Assembly (NCBI GenBank): GCA_913019975.1
Contig: CAJWBH010000011.1
Location: 62,001 to 126,000 of the forward strand
Direction of reading: 5' to 3'
Length of the DNA: 64,000 bases
Source of the DNA: Thalassolituus maritimus
GTDB lineage: Bacteria; Pseudomonadota; Gammaproteobacteria; Pseudomonadales; Oceanobacteraceae
The notes beneath the pieces were generated by a model. The model saw only the letters and a program-made list of their open reading frames with translations, did no database searches and was not told the DNA's origin. How positions within the stretch are numbered: the first letter of the stretch is position 1; each line of letters begins with the position of its first letter. The position numbers and the translations under genes were made by a program. Below, in pieces: positions 1 through 7,815 of this stretch.

Positions 1-367
1 CATAAGCGATGTTGTCGTAAATCGACTTAGGGAAAGGGTTAGGCTTCTGGAAAACCATGCCTACCGTCGCGCGGAGTGGCACCACATCGACGCGTGGATC
101 GTAGATGTTATCGCCATCCAGCAGGATTTCACCCGTGACATTACAGATGTCGATGGTGTCATTCATGCGGTTGAGGCAGCGCAGAAAGGTTGATTTACCA
201 CAACCTGAAGGGCCGATTAAGGCGATCACTTCATTCTGGCGAATATCCAGACTGACGTTGTAAATGGCCTGCTTCTCACCGTAAAACACACAGACGTCGC
301 GAGCGCGAAGTTTCGCACCTTCGCTGAGAGGAGAGCCGACCGTTTCGTGATTTTCAATAATACTCAT
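1..367 (-). CDS. pstB: Phosphate ABC transporter ATPase PstB (3' end outside the window)
   Basis: This is the N-terminal 122 codons of the ATPase that powers phosphate import through PstC and PstA at the inner membrane. The start is the ATG at 367. A Walker A motif (GPSGCGKST, residues about 52-60) and the Q-loop segment [11 protein letters not shown] are visible; the signature motif, Walker B and H-loop lie beyond the left edge. It is the last visible gene of pstS-pstC-pstA-pstB, 32 bases after pstA. Only the end is missing; nothing suggests a broken gene. Confidence 0.96.
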   Translation of the reverse strand, partial: MSIIENHETVGSPLSEGAKLRARDVCVFYGEKQAIYNVSLDIRQNEVIALIGPSGCGKSTFLRCLNRMNDTIDICNVTGEILLDGDNIYDPRVDVVPLRATVGMVFQKPNPFPKSIYDNIAY

Positions 368-399
368 AACGTTATCCGATAATTTCTGTTTCAGGCCTG

Positions 400-1680
400 T
401 TACCAGCGACGCTCAAGACGACGACGAAGCATAACGGCGGCAGTGTTCATAATGATCAGGAAGCCCAGCAGAACCATAATGGCGCCCGATGTACGTTCTG
501 TGAAAGCGCGCTCAGGACTGTCTGACCACAGGAAAATCTGCACTGGCAATACGGTGGATGGGTCATTGATGAAGCCAGGAACATCCACGACAAAGGCAAT
601 CATACCGATCATCAGCAGAGGCGCCGTTTCACCCAGTGCTTGCGCCATACCGATAATGGTACCGGTCAGCATGCCCGGCATGGCCAGCGGCAGTACATGA
701 TGGAACACGGTCTGCATCTTGGATGCCCCCAGACCAAGCGCCGCTTCACGAATAGAAGGAGGTACCGCTTTAATGGCTGCACGACCAGAAATAATAATCG
801 TCGGCAGTGTCATCAGTGTCAGAACGAGACCACCTACCAACGGCGTTGAACGTGACACACCAAAGATATTAATAAAGATGGCCAGGCCTAGCAGGCCGAA
901 GGTGATCGATGGCACCGCCGCGAGGTTATTAATGTTGATTTCAACAATCTCTGTCAGGCGATTTTTAGGGGCGAACTCTTCCAGATAAATCGCTGCGGCC
1001 ACACCGATCGGAAAAGACAGCAGGAAGGTCACGAGCAGAGTCAGCAGGGTACCGGTAATTGCACCACGAATACCCGCCAGCTCAGGCTCACGGGAATCCC
1101 CGTTCACGAAGAACGTGGTATTAAACTGAGTTTTAAGCGCATCACTTTCGATCCAGCCGGTAATCCACTCGAGCTGTTTTTCACTCAGGCGGACGCTACC
1201 GCTGTCATTACCGTACTCGTGCTTAAACCATTGGTCGACATCGTCATCGACGAGCAGGTCCACCGTCACGGTTTTACCGATAATAGAAGGGTCTTCAAGA
1301 ACCTGACTCTGAATCTGCCAGCCGGCACCAGAAGAAATCAGGCTGAACAGGCTACGTGCTTCTGAACGACCTTTTGGCTGAACGTCATTTTTAAAATGAC
1401 GCTTAATCAGGCCGTCGTAGTTCGCACTCATGATGTCACTCTCGGATGAATCCGGGGTGATATCCAGGTAATCCCCATCGATCTCGATAGTGGTAGTCAG
1501 TACTGTCTGCGAGAAGGCCGATGTGCCTTTTGAAAAAATATCGCCAAACAGGACTACCAGACACAGCAGACCAAATAATACAGAGGCCATGCCGTACAGG
1601 CGGAAGCGAGTTTCAGCCGCACGGCGGCGACGCATACTGGCTTCGACTTTCTGACGCGTTGTCATGGTTGAATCAGTCAT
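400..1680 (-). CDS. pstA: Phosphate ABC transporter permease PstA
   Basis: This inner-membrane permease subunit forms the phosphate channel with PstC. It has 426 residues, longer than the roughly 300 of the E. coli protein. After a first membrane segment near residues 30-50 there is an insert of about 150 residues, probably periplasmic, before the conserved permease core. The core starts at [19 protein letters not shown] and carries the EAA-type cytoplasmic loop ([20 protein letters not shown]). Extended PstA proteins of this kind are known in Pseudomonas and marine relatives. The ATG at 1680 overlaps the end of pstC by 8 bases, so the two are probably translationally coupled. Confidence 0.95.
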   Translation of the reverse strand: MTDSTMTTRQKVEASMRRRRAAETRFRLYGMASVLFGLLCLVVLFGDIFSKGTSAFSQTVLTTTIEIDGDYLDITPDSSESDIMSANYDGLIKRHFKNDVQPKGRSEARSLFSLISSGAGWQIQSQVLEDPSIIGKTVTVDLLVDDDVDQWFKHEYGNDSGSVRLSEKQLEWITGWIESDALKTQFNTTFFVNGDSREPELAGIRGAITGTLLTLLVTFLLSFPIGVAAAIYLEEFAPKNRLTEIVEININNLAAVPSITFGLLGLAIFINIFGVSRSTPLVGGLVLTLMTLPTIIISGRAAIKAVPPSIREAALGLGASKMQTVFHHVLPLAMPGMLTGTIIGMAQALGETAPLLMIGMIAFVVDVPGFINDPSTVLPVQIFLWSDSPERAFTERTSGAIMVLLGFLIIMNTAAVMLRRRLERRW

Positions 1681-3046
1681 ATTGTTCCCGGTACTTCTGT
1701 ACGATCTTAATAGCTACAAAGTTCAGCACCAACGTCACAATAAAGAGCACGAGGCCCAGCGCGAAGGCAGCAAGTGTTTTCGGCGAATCAAACTCCTGGT
1801 CACCGACCAGCAGGGTCACGATCTGCACCGTCACGGTGGTGACACTGTCGAGCGGATTCGCAGTCAGGTTTGCCGCCAGGCCCGCGGCCATCGCAACAAT
1901 CATGGTTTCACCAATCGCACGCGAAACGGCCAGCATCACAGCACCGACAATACCTGGCAGAGCAGCCGGTATAACGACCTGACGTACTGTTTCGCTGCGG
2001 GTCGCACCGAGGCCATAGCTACCGTCACGCAGTGACTGAGGTACGGCGTTGATCACGTCATCTGACAGCGATGACACGAAAGGAATGATCATAATGCCCA
2101 TGACCAGACCAGCCGCCAGAGCACTCTCGGACGAGACATCCAGCCCCACCGACTCACCGACTCCACGAATAAACGGCGCGACAGTCAGAGCAGCAAAGAA
2201 GCCATAGACAACGGTCGGGATACCCGCCAGAACTTCGAGCGCCGGCTTCGCTAACTGACGTACACGTGAAGTTGCATATTCAGAAAGGTAAATGGCCGCC
2301 ATAAGGCCGACCGGAACCGCAATAAACATGGCGATGGCAGAGATCAGCAGCGTACCTGCAAACAGCGGTACTGCCCCGAAGCTACCAGACGAACCTGACT
2401 GATCCGCACGTAATGCCACCTGGGGTGACCACGTTGTGCCAAACAGGAACTCAATGGGTGAAACTTTCTGGAAAAAGAGCACCGCTTCAAACAGAACACT
2501 GACGAGAATACCCAGCGTAGTCAGTACAGCAATGGCGGAGCTGGCGAACAGCATCACACGAACGATGCGTTCAACTTCACCACGGGCGCGAAGATCTGGT
2601 TGAATACGTCGCCAGGTCACGGCAACGCCAAGAAGAATCAATGACAGAATAACGCCGCCCTTAAGAATCGCAGCGCGCTGTTCAAGGTCGACCAGATGCG
2701 CGGCAACAGAGCCGAGTTCACTCTGCCCCATCATCGATGGGTCGCTGGCGATATTGTGAACCTTTGAGAGCGCCAGACGTACTTCTGCTTCACTGGCCGT
2801 ACGGATGGCTTCAGGAAGTTGCATCGTCAGCAGCGCATCAACGATGCGAGGTTCCAGCATGACCCACATTATCAAAATGAGGAGCGGCGGCAGAGTAGTC
2901 CAGAGCGCAGTCAGTGCGCCGTAATGGGTTGGAAGTGAGTGCATACTCTCTCCCTGGCCAGCAAGAGACCGGGCGCGATTACGTCCGAGAAAGTATGCTG
3001 CCCCCAGCGCGATCAACAACGCGATTAGCAAGGTACTGTAGTTCAT
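1673..3046 (-). CDS. pstC: Phosphate ABC transporter permease PstC
   Basis: This is the second phosphate permease subunit, 457 residues. An N-terminal membrane segment (residues 2-22), a further segment at about 50-65, and a predicted extracytoplasmic stretch come before the usual PstC core of six helices. The core includes the EAA-type loop (SLRDGSYGLGATRSETVRQV) near residue 340. Like PstA here, it is longer than the enteric protein, so both permeases belong to the extended type. It lies downstream of pstS, separated by a hairpin that may lower expression of the permeases relative to the binding protein. Confidence 0.94.
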   Translation of the reverse strand: MNYSTLLIALLIALGAAYFLGRNRARSLAGQGESMHSLPTHYGALTALWTTLPPLLILIMWVMLEPRIVDALLTMQLPEAIRTASEAEVRLALSKVHNIASDPSMMGQSELGSVAAHLVDLEQRAAILKGGVILSLILLGVAVTWRRIQPDLRARGEVERIVRVMLFASSAIAVLTTLGILVSVLFEAVLFFQKVSPIEFLFGTTWSPQVALRADQSGSSGSFGAVPLFAGTLLISAIAMFIAVPVGLMAAIYLSEYATSRVRQLAKPALEVLAGIPTVVYGFFAALTVAPFIRGVGESVGLDVSSESALAAGLVMGIMIIPFVSSLSDDVINAVPQSLRDGSYGLGATRSETVRQVVIPAALPGIVGAVMLAVSRAIGETMIVAMAAGLAANLTANPLDSVTTVTVQIVTLLVGDQEFDSPKTLAAFALGLVLFIVTLVLNFVAIKIVQKYREQYD

Positions 3047-3080
3047 GGGTTACTTCTGTCAGTAAGTGTTTTGAATGCAC

Positions 3081-3113
3081 AAAAACCGGGAGTGCATTCG
3101 CACGCCCGGCTTT
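3081..3113 (-). terminator. Intercistronic hairpin between pstS and pstC
   Basis: Read on the minus strand, an arm AGCCGGGCGTGC, loop GAAT and arm GCACTCCCGGT form a stem with one mismatch, followed by a run of T. This looks like a leaky rho-independent terminator inside the operon. It would allow much more PstS than PstCAB, as expected for a binding protein. Confidence 0.65.
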
Positions 3114-3132
3114 CAACAGACAACTGTCTGTC

Positions 3133-4176
3133 TTATTTAGCGGAGATTGTCTTCAGATTCTCGACAGTATCAACCACTTTTTCATATTCCTCTTCAGTCA
3201 TTGGGATCATGCCCTTGTCTGCGAGGTAGCCATATTCGCCCATTGCTTTGTCAGATACGAACTCAGCCAGGTACTCTTCAATGCCAGGAATCACGCCAAC
3301 GTGTGCTTTCTTAACATAGAAGTACAGTGAACGGCTTACTGGGTAAGAACCGTCAGAGATTGCGTCGAACTCTGGCGCCTGACCTTCAACGATAGAACCG
3401 TGTACTTTGTCAGCGTTCTGCTCCAGGAAGCTGTAACCGAAGATGCCAAGCGCGTCTGGGTTTGCTACCAGTTTCTGAACGATCAGGTTGTCGTTCTCAC
3501 CTGCTTCTACGTACGCACCGTCCTCACGGATACCGTGACACAGAGCTTTGTACTTGCTCTTATCTGTTTTCTTCATCTCTTTGATGAACGGGAATTTCTT
3601 ACAACCGCCTTCCATAGCGAGTTCAACAAACGCGTCGCGGGTACCAGACGTTGGTGGCGGGCCAAGCACTTCAATTTTCTTCGCTGGAAGTGTTGGGTTA
3701 ACGTCTTTCCAGGTCTTGTATGGGTTGTCGATCAGAGTTTCAGAACCGTCTTGCGCTGGAACGACTTTCGCCAGAGCCAGGAAGATGTCTTTACGAGTCA
3801 GTTCGTACTGTGGTGCTTCGTTGCTGCCGGCCAGTACAATACCGTCGTAACCGACCATCACTTCAACGATGTCTTTAACGCCGTTTTCTGCACACAGATC
3901 GATTTCAGACTGCTTAATCGCACGAGAAGCGTTAGTGATATCAGGCGTGTTCGCGCCAACGCCCTGACAGAACAGCTTCATACCACCGCCTGAACCGGTA
4001 GACTCAACTTTTGGTGTAGGGAAGCTTGAGGACTTACCGAAGCGCTCAGCAACAACAGTAGAGAACGGGTAAACAGTAGAAGAGCCTACGATGCTGATGT
4101 AATCACGCTCAGCGTAAGCGTTTGAGCCAGTCATGGTTGCCAGCAGAGCGGCACCAGTCAGAAGTACTTTTTTCAT
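3133..4176 (-). CDS. pstS: Periplasmic phosphate-binding protein PstS
   Basis: This protein captures phosphate in the periplasm and hands it to PstCA. The start is the ATG at 4176, giving MKKVLLTGAALL and a 22-residue signal peptide ending AYA; an AAGGA ribosome site lies 8 bases upstream. An in-frame start at 4242 would place extra residues before the signal peptide and is unlikely. The mature N-terminus (ISIVGSSTVYPFS) and the STGSGGGMKLFC loop are typical of the phosphate-binding fold. The 347-residue length is normal. It is the first gene of the pst operon and is preceded by two Pho boxes. Confidence 0.95.
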   Translation of the reverse strand: MKKVLLTGAALLATMTGSNAYAERDYISIVGSSTVYPFSTVVAERFGKSSSFPTPKVESTGSGGGMKLFCQGVGANTPDITNASRAIKQSEIDLCAENGVKDIVEVMVGYDGIVLAGSNEAPQYELTRKDIFLALAKVVPAQDGSETLIDNPYKTWKDVNPTLPAKKIEVLGPPPTSGTRDAFVELAMEGGCKKFPFIKEMKKTDKSKYKALCHGIREDGAYVEAGENDNLIVQKLVANPDALGIFGYSFLEQNADKVHGSIVEGQAPEFDAISDGSYPVSRSLYFYVKKAHVGVIPGIEEYLAEFVSDKAMGEYGYLADKGMIPMTEEEYEKVVDTVENLKTISAK

Positions 4177-4240
4177 GAGAGTGTCCTTCATGTTGTGTGG
4201 CATGTTGTATGCCTGAGTCACTTGATTTCGGATGCTGGCC

Positions 4241-4303
4241 ATTATCAGGATGGTATATTACAGAAATGTGACAAAGCGGCAATTTGTTACACCCACATGA
4301 CAG
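4241..4303 (-). promoter_or_regulatory. PhoB-dependent promoter of pstSCAB: two Pho boxes and a -10
   Basis: On the minus strand there are two Pho boxes with 7-4-7 architecture: CTGTCATGTGGGTGTAAC at 4303-4286 and TTGTCACATTTCTGTAAT at 4274-4257. Ten bases after the proximal box is a -10 hexamer GATAAT (4246-4241). There is no good -35, as expected when PhoB replaces that contact. The predicted leader to the pstS start is roughly 55-60 bases. Confidence 0.82.
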
Positions 4304-4347
4304 TTATATTACACCCGACCTCGACACTGCTGCGCCCAGCCCCCACA

Positions 4348-4375
4348 GAGTTCTCGCTACTGAGTTCTCGCTACT
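4348..4375 (+). repeat. Perfect 14-bp tandem duplication upstream of dctQ
   Basis: The sequence GAGTTCTCGCTACT occurs twice head to tail (4348-4361 and 4362-4375), followed by another GAG. It lies in the divergent pstS/dctQ spacer and may be a replication-slippage product. No function is apparent. Confidence 0.85.
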
Positions 4376-4452
4376 GAGGGGCCGCCGACCCTGATATACT
4401 CCCGCCCCGTCTACTATCCGGGTTCCATTACCCTGCTCCACAGCGATATCAC

Positions 4453-4476
4453 AAGGGATGTCATAAGGGATGTCAC
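4453..4476 (+). promoter_or_regulatory. Duplicated ribosome site and start, creating a two-codon upstream ORF before dctQ
   Basis: AAGGGATGTCAT (4453-4464) is followed directly by AAGGGATGTCAC (4465-4476). The first copy encodes AUG-UCA-UAA, a two-codon ORF. The second copy carries the real dctQ start at 4470. Initiation at the first AUG would end at a stop that sits just before the second ribosome site. Confidence 0.6.
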
Positions 4477-5012
4477 AGTTAATACGCCTGATTGATCGTT
4501 TTACATCGGCCACCGGCCGGGTAACCCGCTGGTTGTCACTCTTTATGGTGCTGGCTACCTGTTCTGTTGTTGTTCTGCGCTACCTGTTTGATATGCCATC
4601 CATTGCCCTGCAGGAAGGCGTGATGTACCTGCACGCATCTTTGTTCATGCTGGGCGCCGCCTACACCTGGCAACAAGGCGGACATGTACGCGTTGACGTA
4701 TTTTACCGGGGCTGGACAGAAGAGCGCCGTCGATGGGTTGAACGACTTGGCATTCTTCTTCTGGTATTGCCGACCAGTCTGTTTCTACTTTGGGCGAGTT
4801 GGGAATACGTCGGCAATGCCTGGGCGATCCGCGAACGCTCTCAGGAGGCCGCAGGCCTGCCTTTTATATATCTTCTGAAAACCTTAATTGTGGTCTTACC
4901 TGTCACCCTGATTCTGCAAGCCATCGCTGAACTACTGCGCACTTTTACTGGGCTGAACACTGATTCCGACATAAATACCAACGACAGCAGCGAGGCAAAT
5001 CACCATGGCTGA
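4470..5012 (+). CDS. dctQ: TRAP transporter small permease (DctQ family)
   Basis: This is the four-helix small membrane subunit of a TRAP carrier, which works with the large permease and a periplasmic binding protein to import organic acids using an ion gradient. It has 180 residues, with hydrophobic segments near 20-40, 50-66, 93-113 and 133-157. The family-typical positions around the second helix (RYLFDMPSIALQE and GAAYTWQQGGHVRVDVFY) are present. The start at 4470 has an AAGGG-type ribosome site. Its stop overlaps the dctM start. The matching binding protein is not adjacent; the likely one is on the opposite strand at 9688-10776. Confidence 0.9.
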   Translation: MSQLIRLIDRFTSATGRVTRWLSLFMVLATCSVVVLRYLFDMPSIALQEGVMYLHASLFMLGAAYTWQQGGHVRVDVFYRGWTEERRRWVERLGILLLVLPTSLFLLWASWEYVGNAWAIRERSQEAAGLPFIYLLKTLIVVLPVTLILQAIAELLRTFTGLNTDSDINTNDSSEANHHG

Positions 5013-6381
5013 GTTTATGCCTCTTGTGCTGTTTGCCGTTGTCTGTCTGGTCCTTATGTGTGGTTTCCCGGTGGCCTTCACGCTGGCAGGGACTTCACTG
5101 CTCTTCGCGGGTATTGGTTTATTAACCGGCACCTTTGACCCGGCCTTTCTTAATGCCATGCCGAACCGCATGTTCGGTATTCTGTCTAACCAGATACTCG
5201 TCGCTGTGCCCCTATTCGTTTTTATGGGGGTAATGCTGGAGAAGTCGAAGATCGCGGAGCAGTTGCTCCGCAATTTAGGCCTGTTATTTGGCCCGGTACG
5301 GGGTGGTCTGGGTTTCTCCGTGATCATTGTCGGCATGCTGCTGGCGGCCAGCACAGGTATCGTCGGCGCAACCGTGGTCACCATGGGGCTGATCTCATTA
5401 CCCGCGATGCTGCGCAATGGTTATAGCCCATCACTGGCGAGCGGCACTATATGTGCCACAGGGACACTCGGTCAGATCATTCCACCATCGACTGCGCTCA
5501 TTATTCTCGGCGATGTGTTATCCAGTGCCTATCAGCAGGCGCAGCTCAAGATGGGCATATTTTCGCCAGAAACTGTCTCCGTTGCCGACCTGTTTGTGGG
5601 TGCTCTTATCCCCGGATTAATACTGGTACTCGGCTATTTTATTTACACCAGCATTGTGGCCATATTTAAGCCCGAAGCTGCTCCAGCGGTTCAGGACCGC
5701 GAGCCCCTGGCGCCAGCCTTTATATTCGAATTACTCAAAGGCCTTCTGCCTCCACTGCTGCTGATTGTCGCTGTTCTCGGCTCCATTTTGACCGGTAAAG
5801 CGACGCCAACAGAAGCTGCAGGGATCGGTGCTTTTGGCTCACTCGTTCTGGCCATCGCATACGGTCAGTTCAGCCTGCAGCGCCTGCGCGAAGTCATGGA
5901 TGCAACCCTGCAGGTCACCAGCATGATCTTCCTGATCTTTATTGGCGCAGCTCTGTTCTCGCTGGTGTTCCGTGGCTTTGGCGGCGAAGAGCTGGTCCAT
6001 GAAGTATTTAATGATCTGCCCGGCGGTGTTTTCTCTGCCATGTTGCTGGTGATGCTGGTGATCTTTCTGCTGGGCTTTATTCTCGACTTTATCGAAATTA
6101 CCTTCGTAGTCGTGCCGATTGTCGCCCCGGTATTACTCGTCATGGGCATTGACCCGGTATGGCTTGGCATTATGATCGCCATCAACCTGCAGACGTCATT
6201 CCTCACGCCACCGTTTGGTTTCGCGCTCTTCTATTTACGCGGCGTCGCGCCGCCCGAGCTGCCCACCCGGACGCTCTACAAAGGCGTTATTCCGTTTATT
6301 GTTATTCAGGTGGCTGTTCTGGGATTACTGGCCGTGTTCCCTGAACTGGCAACATGGTTACCCGATCAGATATACGGTTAG
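5005..6381 (+). CDS. dctM: TRAP transporter large permease (DctM family)
   Basis: This large permease forms the substrate pathway of the TRAP carrier. It is 458 residues of almost continuous hydrophobic helices. The DctM core is clear: GATVVTMGLISLPAML near 122-137 and ATGTLGQIIPPSTALIILGD near 150-169, with a second related half near 380-410 (NLQTSFLTPPFGFALFYLRG). The start ATG at 5005 overlaps dctQ by 8 bases, so the two are coupled. The substrate cannot be read from this subunit, but the DctP candidate resembles 2-oxoacid-binding proteins. Confidence 0.93.
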   Translation: MAEFMPLVLFAVVCLVLMCGFPVAFTLAGTSLLFAGIGLLTGTFDPAFLNAMPNRMFGILSNQILVAVPLFVFMGVMLEKSKIAEQLLRNLGLLFGPVRGGLGFSVIIVGMLLAASTGIVGATVVTMGLISLPAMLRNGYSPSLASGTICATGTLGQIIPPSTALIILGDVLSSAYQQAQLKMGIFSPETVSVADLFVGALIPGLILVLGYFIYTSIVAIFKPEAAPAVQDREPLAPAFIFELLKGLLPPLLLIVAVLGSILTGKATPTEAAGIGAFGSLVLAIAYGQFSLQRLREVMDATLQVTSMIFLIFIGAALFSLVFRGFGGEELVHEVFNDLPGGVFSAMLLVMLVIFLLGFILDFIEITFVVVPIVAPVLLVMGIDPVWLGIMIAINLQTSFLTPPFGFALFYLRGVAPPELPTRTLYKGVIPFIVIQVAVLGLLAVFPELATWLPDQIYG

Positions 6382-6464
6382 ACGAAAGAGGCCCCGCACC
6401 CTATACATTGGCACGCCATGCGGTACAATTTGCAACCAACAGAATAATAAAAGCCGATGTCCGC

Positions 6465-6860
6465 ATGGAAAAGACCGAAGACAACCAACCGTCACCTGAA
6501 GGCAGCCTGACCTTAAAGCTGCTGCCAACCCGTGCCGACTGCAATATCCACGGTGATATCAGCGGTGGCTGGGTCGTTGCTCAGATGGACCATGCCGCAG
6601 AGTCAGACGCCAGCCGGATCGCCCAGGGGCGCATCGCCAACGTCGCGATGGAATCCGTTGTGTTTATGTCGCCAATCCGTCTTGGCGCCGAAGTATGCAT
6701 CTACACCCGCCTGTTAGAGATTGGCACCTCATCCATCCGCATCGCCGTTGAAGCCTGGACCCGCAACCCGACAGAATCCGCCGAGCGCAAGGTTGTGGAT
6801 GCAGTGTTTGTGTACGTGGCAATTGATGGGACGGGACGAATCAGAGAAGTACCCAGATAA
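6465..6860 (+). CDS. yciA: Acyl-CoA thioesterase, YciA-like hotdog protein
   Basis: It probably hydrolyses acyl-CoA thioesters in the cytoplasm. I chose the ATG at 6465, which gives 131 residues starting MEKTEDNQPSPEGSLTLKLLP and matches the usual YciA length; an in-frame start at 6354 would overlap dctM. The hotdog active segment NIHGDISGGWVVAQMD (about residues 27-42) matches the YciA pattern, including the catalytic Asp of GDI. It lies 83 bases after dctM and may be read through from it. The CoA substrate is unknown. Confidence 0.85.
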   Translation: MEKTEDNQPSPEGSLTLKLLPTRADCNIHGDISGGWVVAQMDHAAESDASRIAQGRIANVAMESVVFMSPIRLGAEVCIYTRLLEIGTSSIRIAVEAWTRNPTESAERKVVDAVFVYVAIDGTGRIREVPR

Positions 6861-6886
6861 GAGTACCGCGGTAAGAGTGCTCCTCT

Positions 6887-6998
6887 TGGAGCAAGTCAGC
6901 TAATAAGTCTCTGAGGGAGCAAATCAGCCTTAAGTTATCTGTGGGAGTAAATCAGCTAATAAGTATCTGTGGGAGCGAATCAGCCGGAGGCTATTCGC
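6887..6998. repeat. Four tandem 28-bp units related to a dispersed GGGAG..TCAGC repeat
   Basis: Units begin at 6887, 6915, 6943 and 6971, exactly 28 bases apart. Each starts with a variant of GGGAGCAAATCAGC. Units 2 and 3 end in ATCTGT; unit 4 diverges after the first half into a GC-rich, hairpin-prone tail ending near 7045. The same GGGAG..TCAGC core recurs at about 14498-14590. The units are contiguous with no unique spacers, so this is not a CRISPR. Confidence 0.8.
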
Positions 6999-7099
6999 GA
7001 TCAACTGGCGTTAACCGCCAAGCGGGGAGAAGCTCCGCGCCTACATAGCCCCCCAAAAATGCTGACTAGGCGCTTGCGTTTGCAGCACTGCATTATGAA

Positions 7100-7381
7100 T
7101 CAATTGTGGTCGGGGAATTTTTGTTTCTGATGTAAGACACGAAGAACGTGGATGGTGTTCTCTTTCAGGAAATACAAAACAATCATTGATACCTCTGGGA
7201 TGATCAAGAATCTGCCCGGTAACCCTTCCTTTTCCACTCCCATCAATGGTTGCTGCATCAGGTTTTCGACCTTCGACTCAATTATCGCATCCGTCTTATC
7301 TGCGGCTAATGGATTAAACGCATAGAGATATTCAAAAATGCGCTCACGATCGTCCAGTGAGTTTTTTTCCCAAACGATCAT
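7100..7381 (-). CDS. RelE/ParE superfamily toxin of a type II toxin-antitoxin pair
   Basis: This 93-residue protein has the superfamily outline: an N-terminal strand (MIVWEKNSLDDRERIFEYL), a helix with NPLAADKTDAIIESKVENL, a strand pair near GLPGRFLIIPEVSMIVLYFL, and a C-terminal VLRVLHQKQKFP. RelE-type members cleave mRNA on ribosomes, while ParE-type members poison gyrase; the sequence does not let me choose. It follows its antitoxin by 18 bases and has its own ribosome site (AAGGGATAGAT). Antitoxin-first order is normal. Confidence 0.88.
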   Translation of the reverse strand: MIVWEKNSLDDRERIFEYLYAFNPLAADKTDAIIESKVENLMQQPLMGVEKEGLPGRFLIIPEVSMIVLYFLKENTIHVLRVLHQKQKFPDHN

Positions 7382-7399
7382 ATCTATCCCTTATTTTAA

Positions 7400-7678
7400 T
7401 TAGCCTATATTCCTGATTCGGTTCTTCCGGACTTCCATTTCCAGACGTGCCTCATCATGGCTGACAAACTCAGCCTGATCACTTTCTAGCTTACTGAAGG
7501 CAGCATTAACCTGCTCTGTCAGCCACTGGTCGTGAGTCATTACCTTGCGTTGCTGTTCAGCCAGCTGCTCAGTGAGCTCCCTGCAAGCATCACTTAGCGT
7601 ACGCCCCTGACTTTCGGCCATTAACTGGGCCAGACGTTTTGTCTCTTCATCAACTCGGAACTGTATACGGGTGTCCAT
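7400..7678 (-). CDS. RelB/DinJ-type antitoxin
   Basis: This 92-residue partner of the downstream RelE/ParE toxin has a ribbon-helix-helix N-terminus (TRIQFRVDEETKRLAQLMAESQGRTLS, given here as residues 3-29 in outline) that would dimerise and bind its own promoter. It is followed by a charged C-terminal half (about 45-92) that would wrap the toxin. Start ATG at 7678. About 20-45 bases upstream on the minus strand, TACA and TGTA half-sites around an AT-rich centre may be the autoregulatory operator. Confidence 0.85.
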   Translation of the reverse strand: MDTRIQFRVDEETKRLAQLMAESQGRTLSDACRELTEQLAEQQRKVMTHDQWLTEQVNAAFSKLESDQAEFVSHDEARLEMEVRKNRIRNIG

Positions 7679-7815
7679 CCTGAGCTTCTCTTCTATACAT
7701 ACAAATCGAAAATGTACACACAGACGTTAGCACAGGATCAAAGATCATCACAAGGCAAGGGCCATCAGCCGGCTAACCCAAGCCGCATCGCTATCGAATT
7801 TCAGGCTTAGCTTCT

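Noticed and set aside
6887-6998. Possible CRISPR array because of 28-base periodicity
   Set aside because: Units are contiguous and degenerate with no unique spacers and no cas genes nearby.
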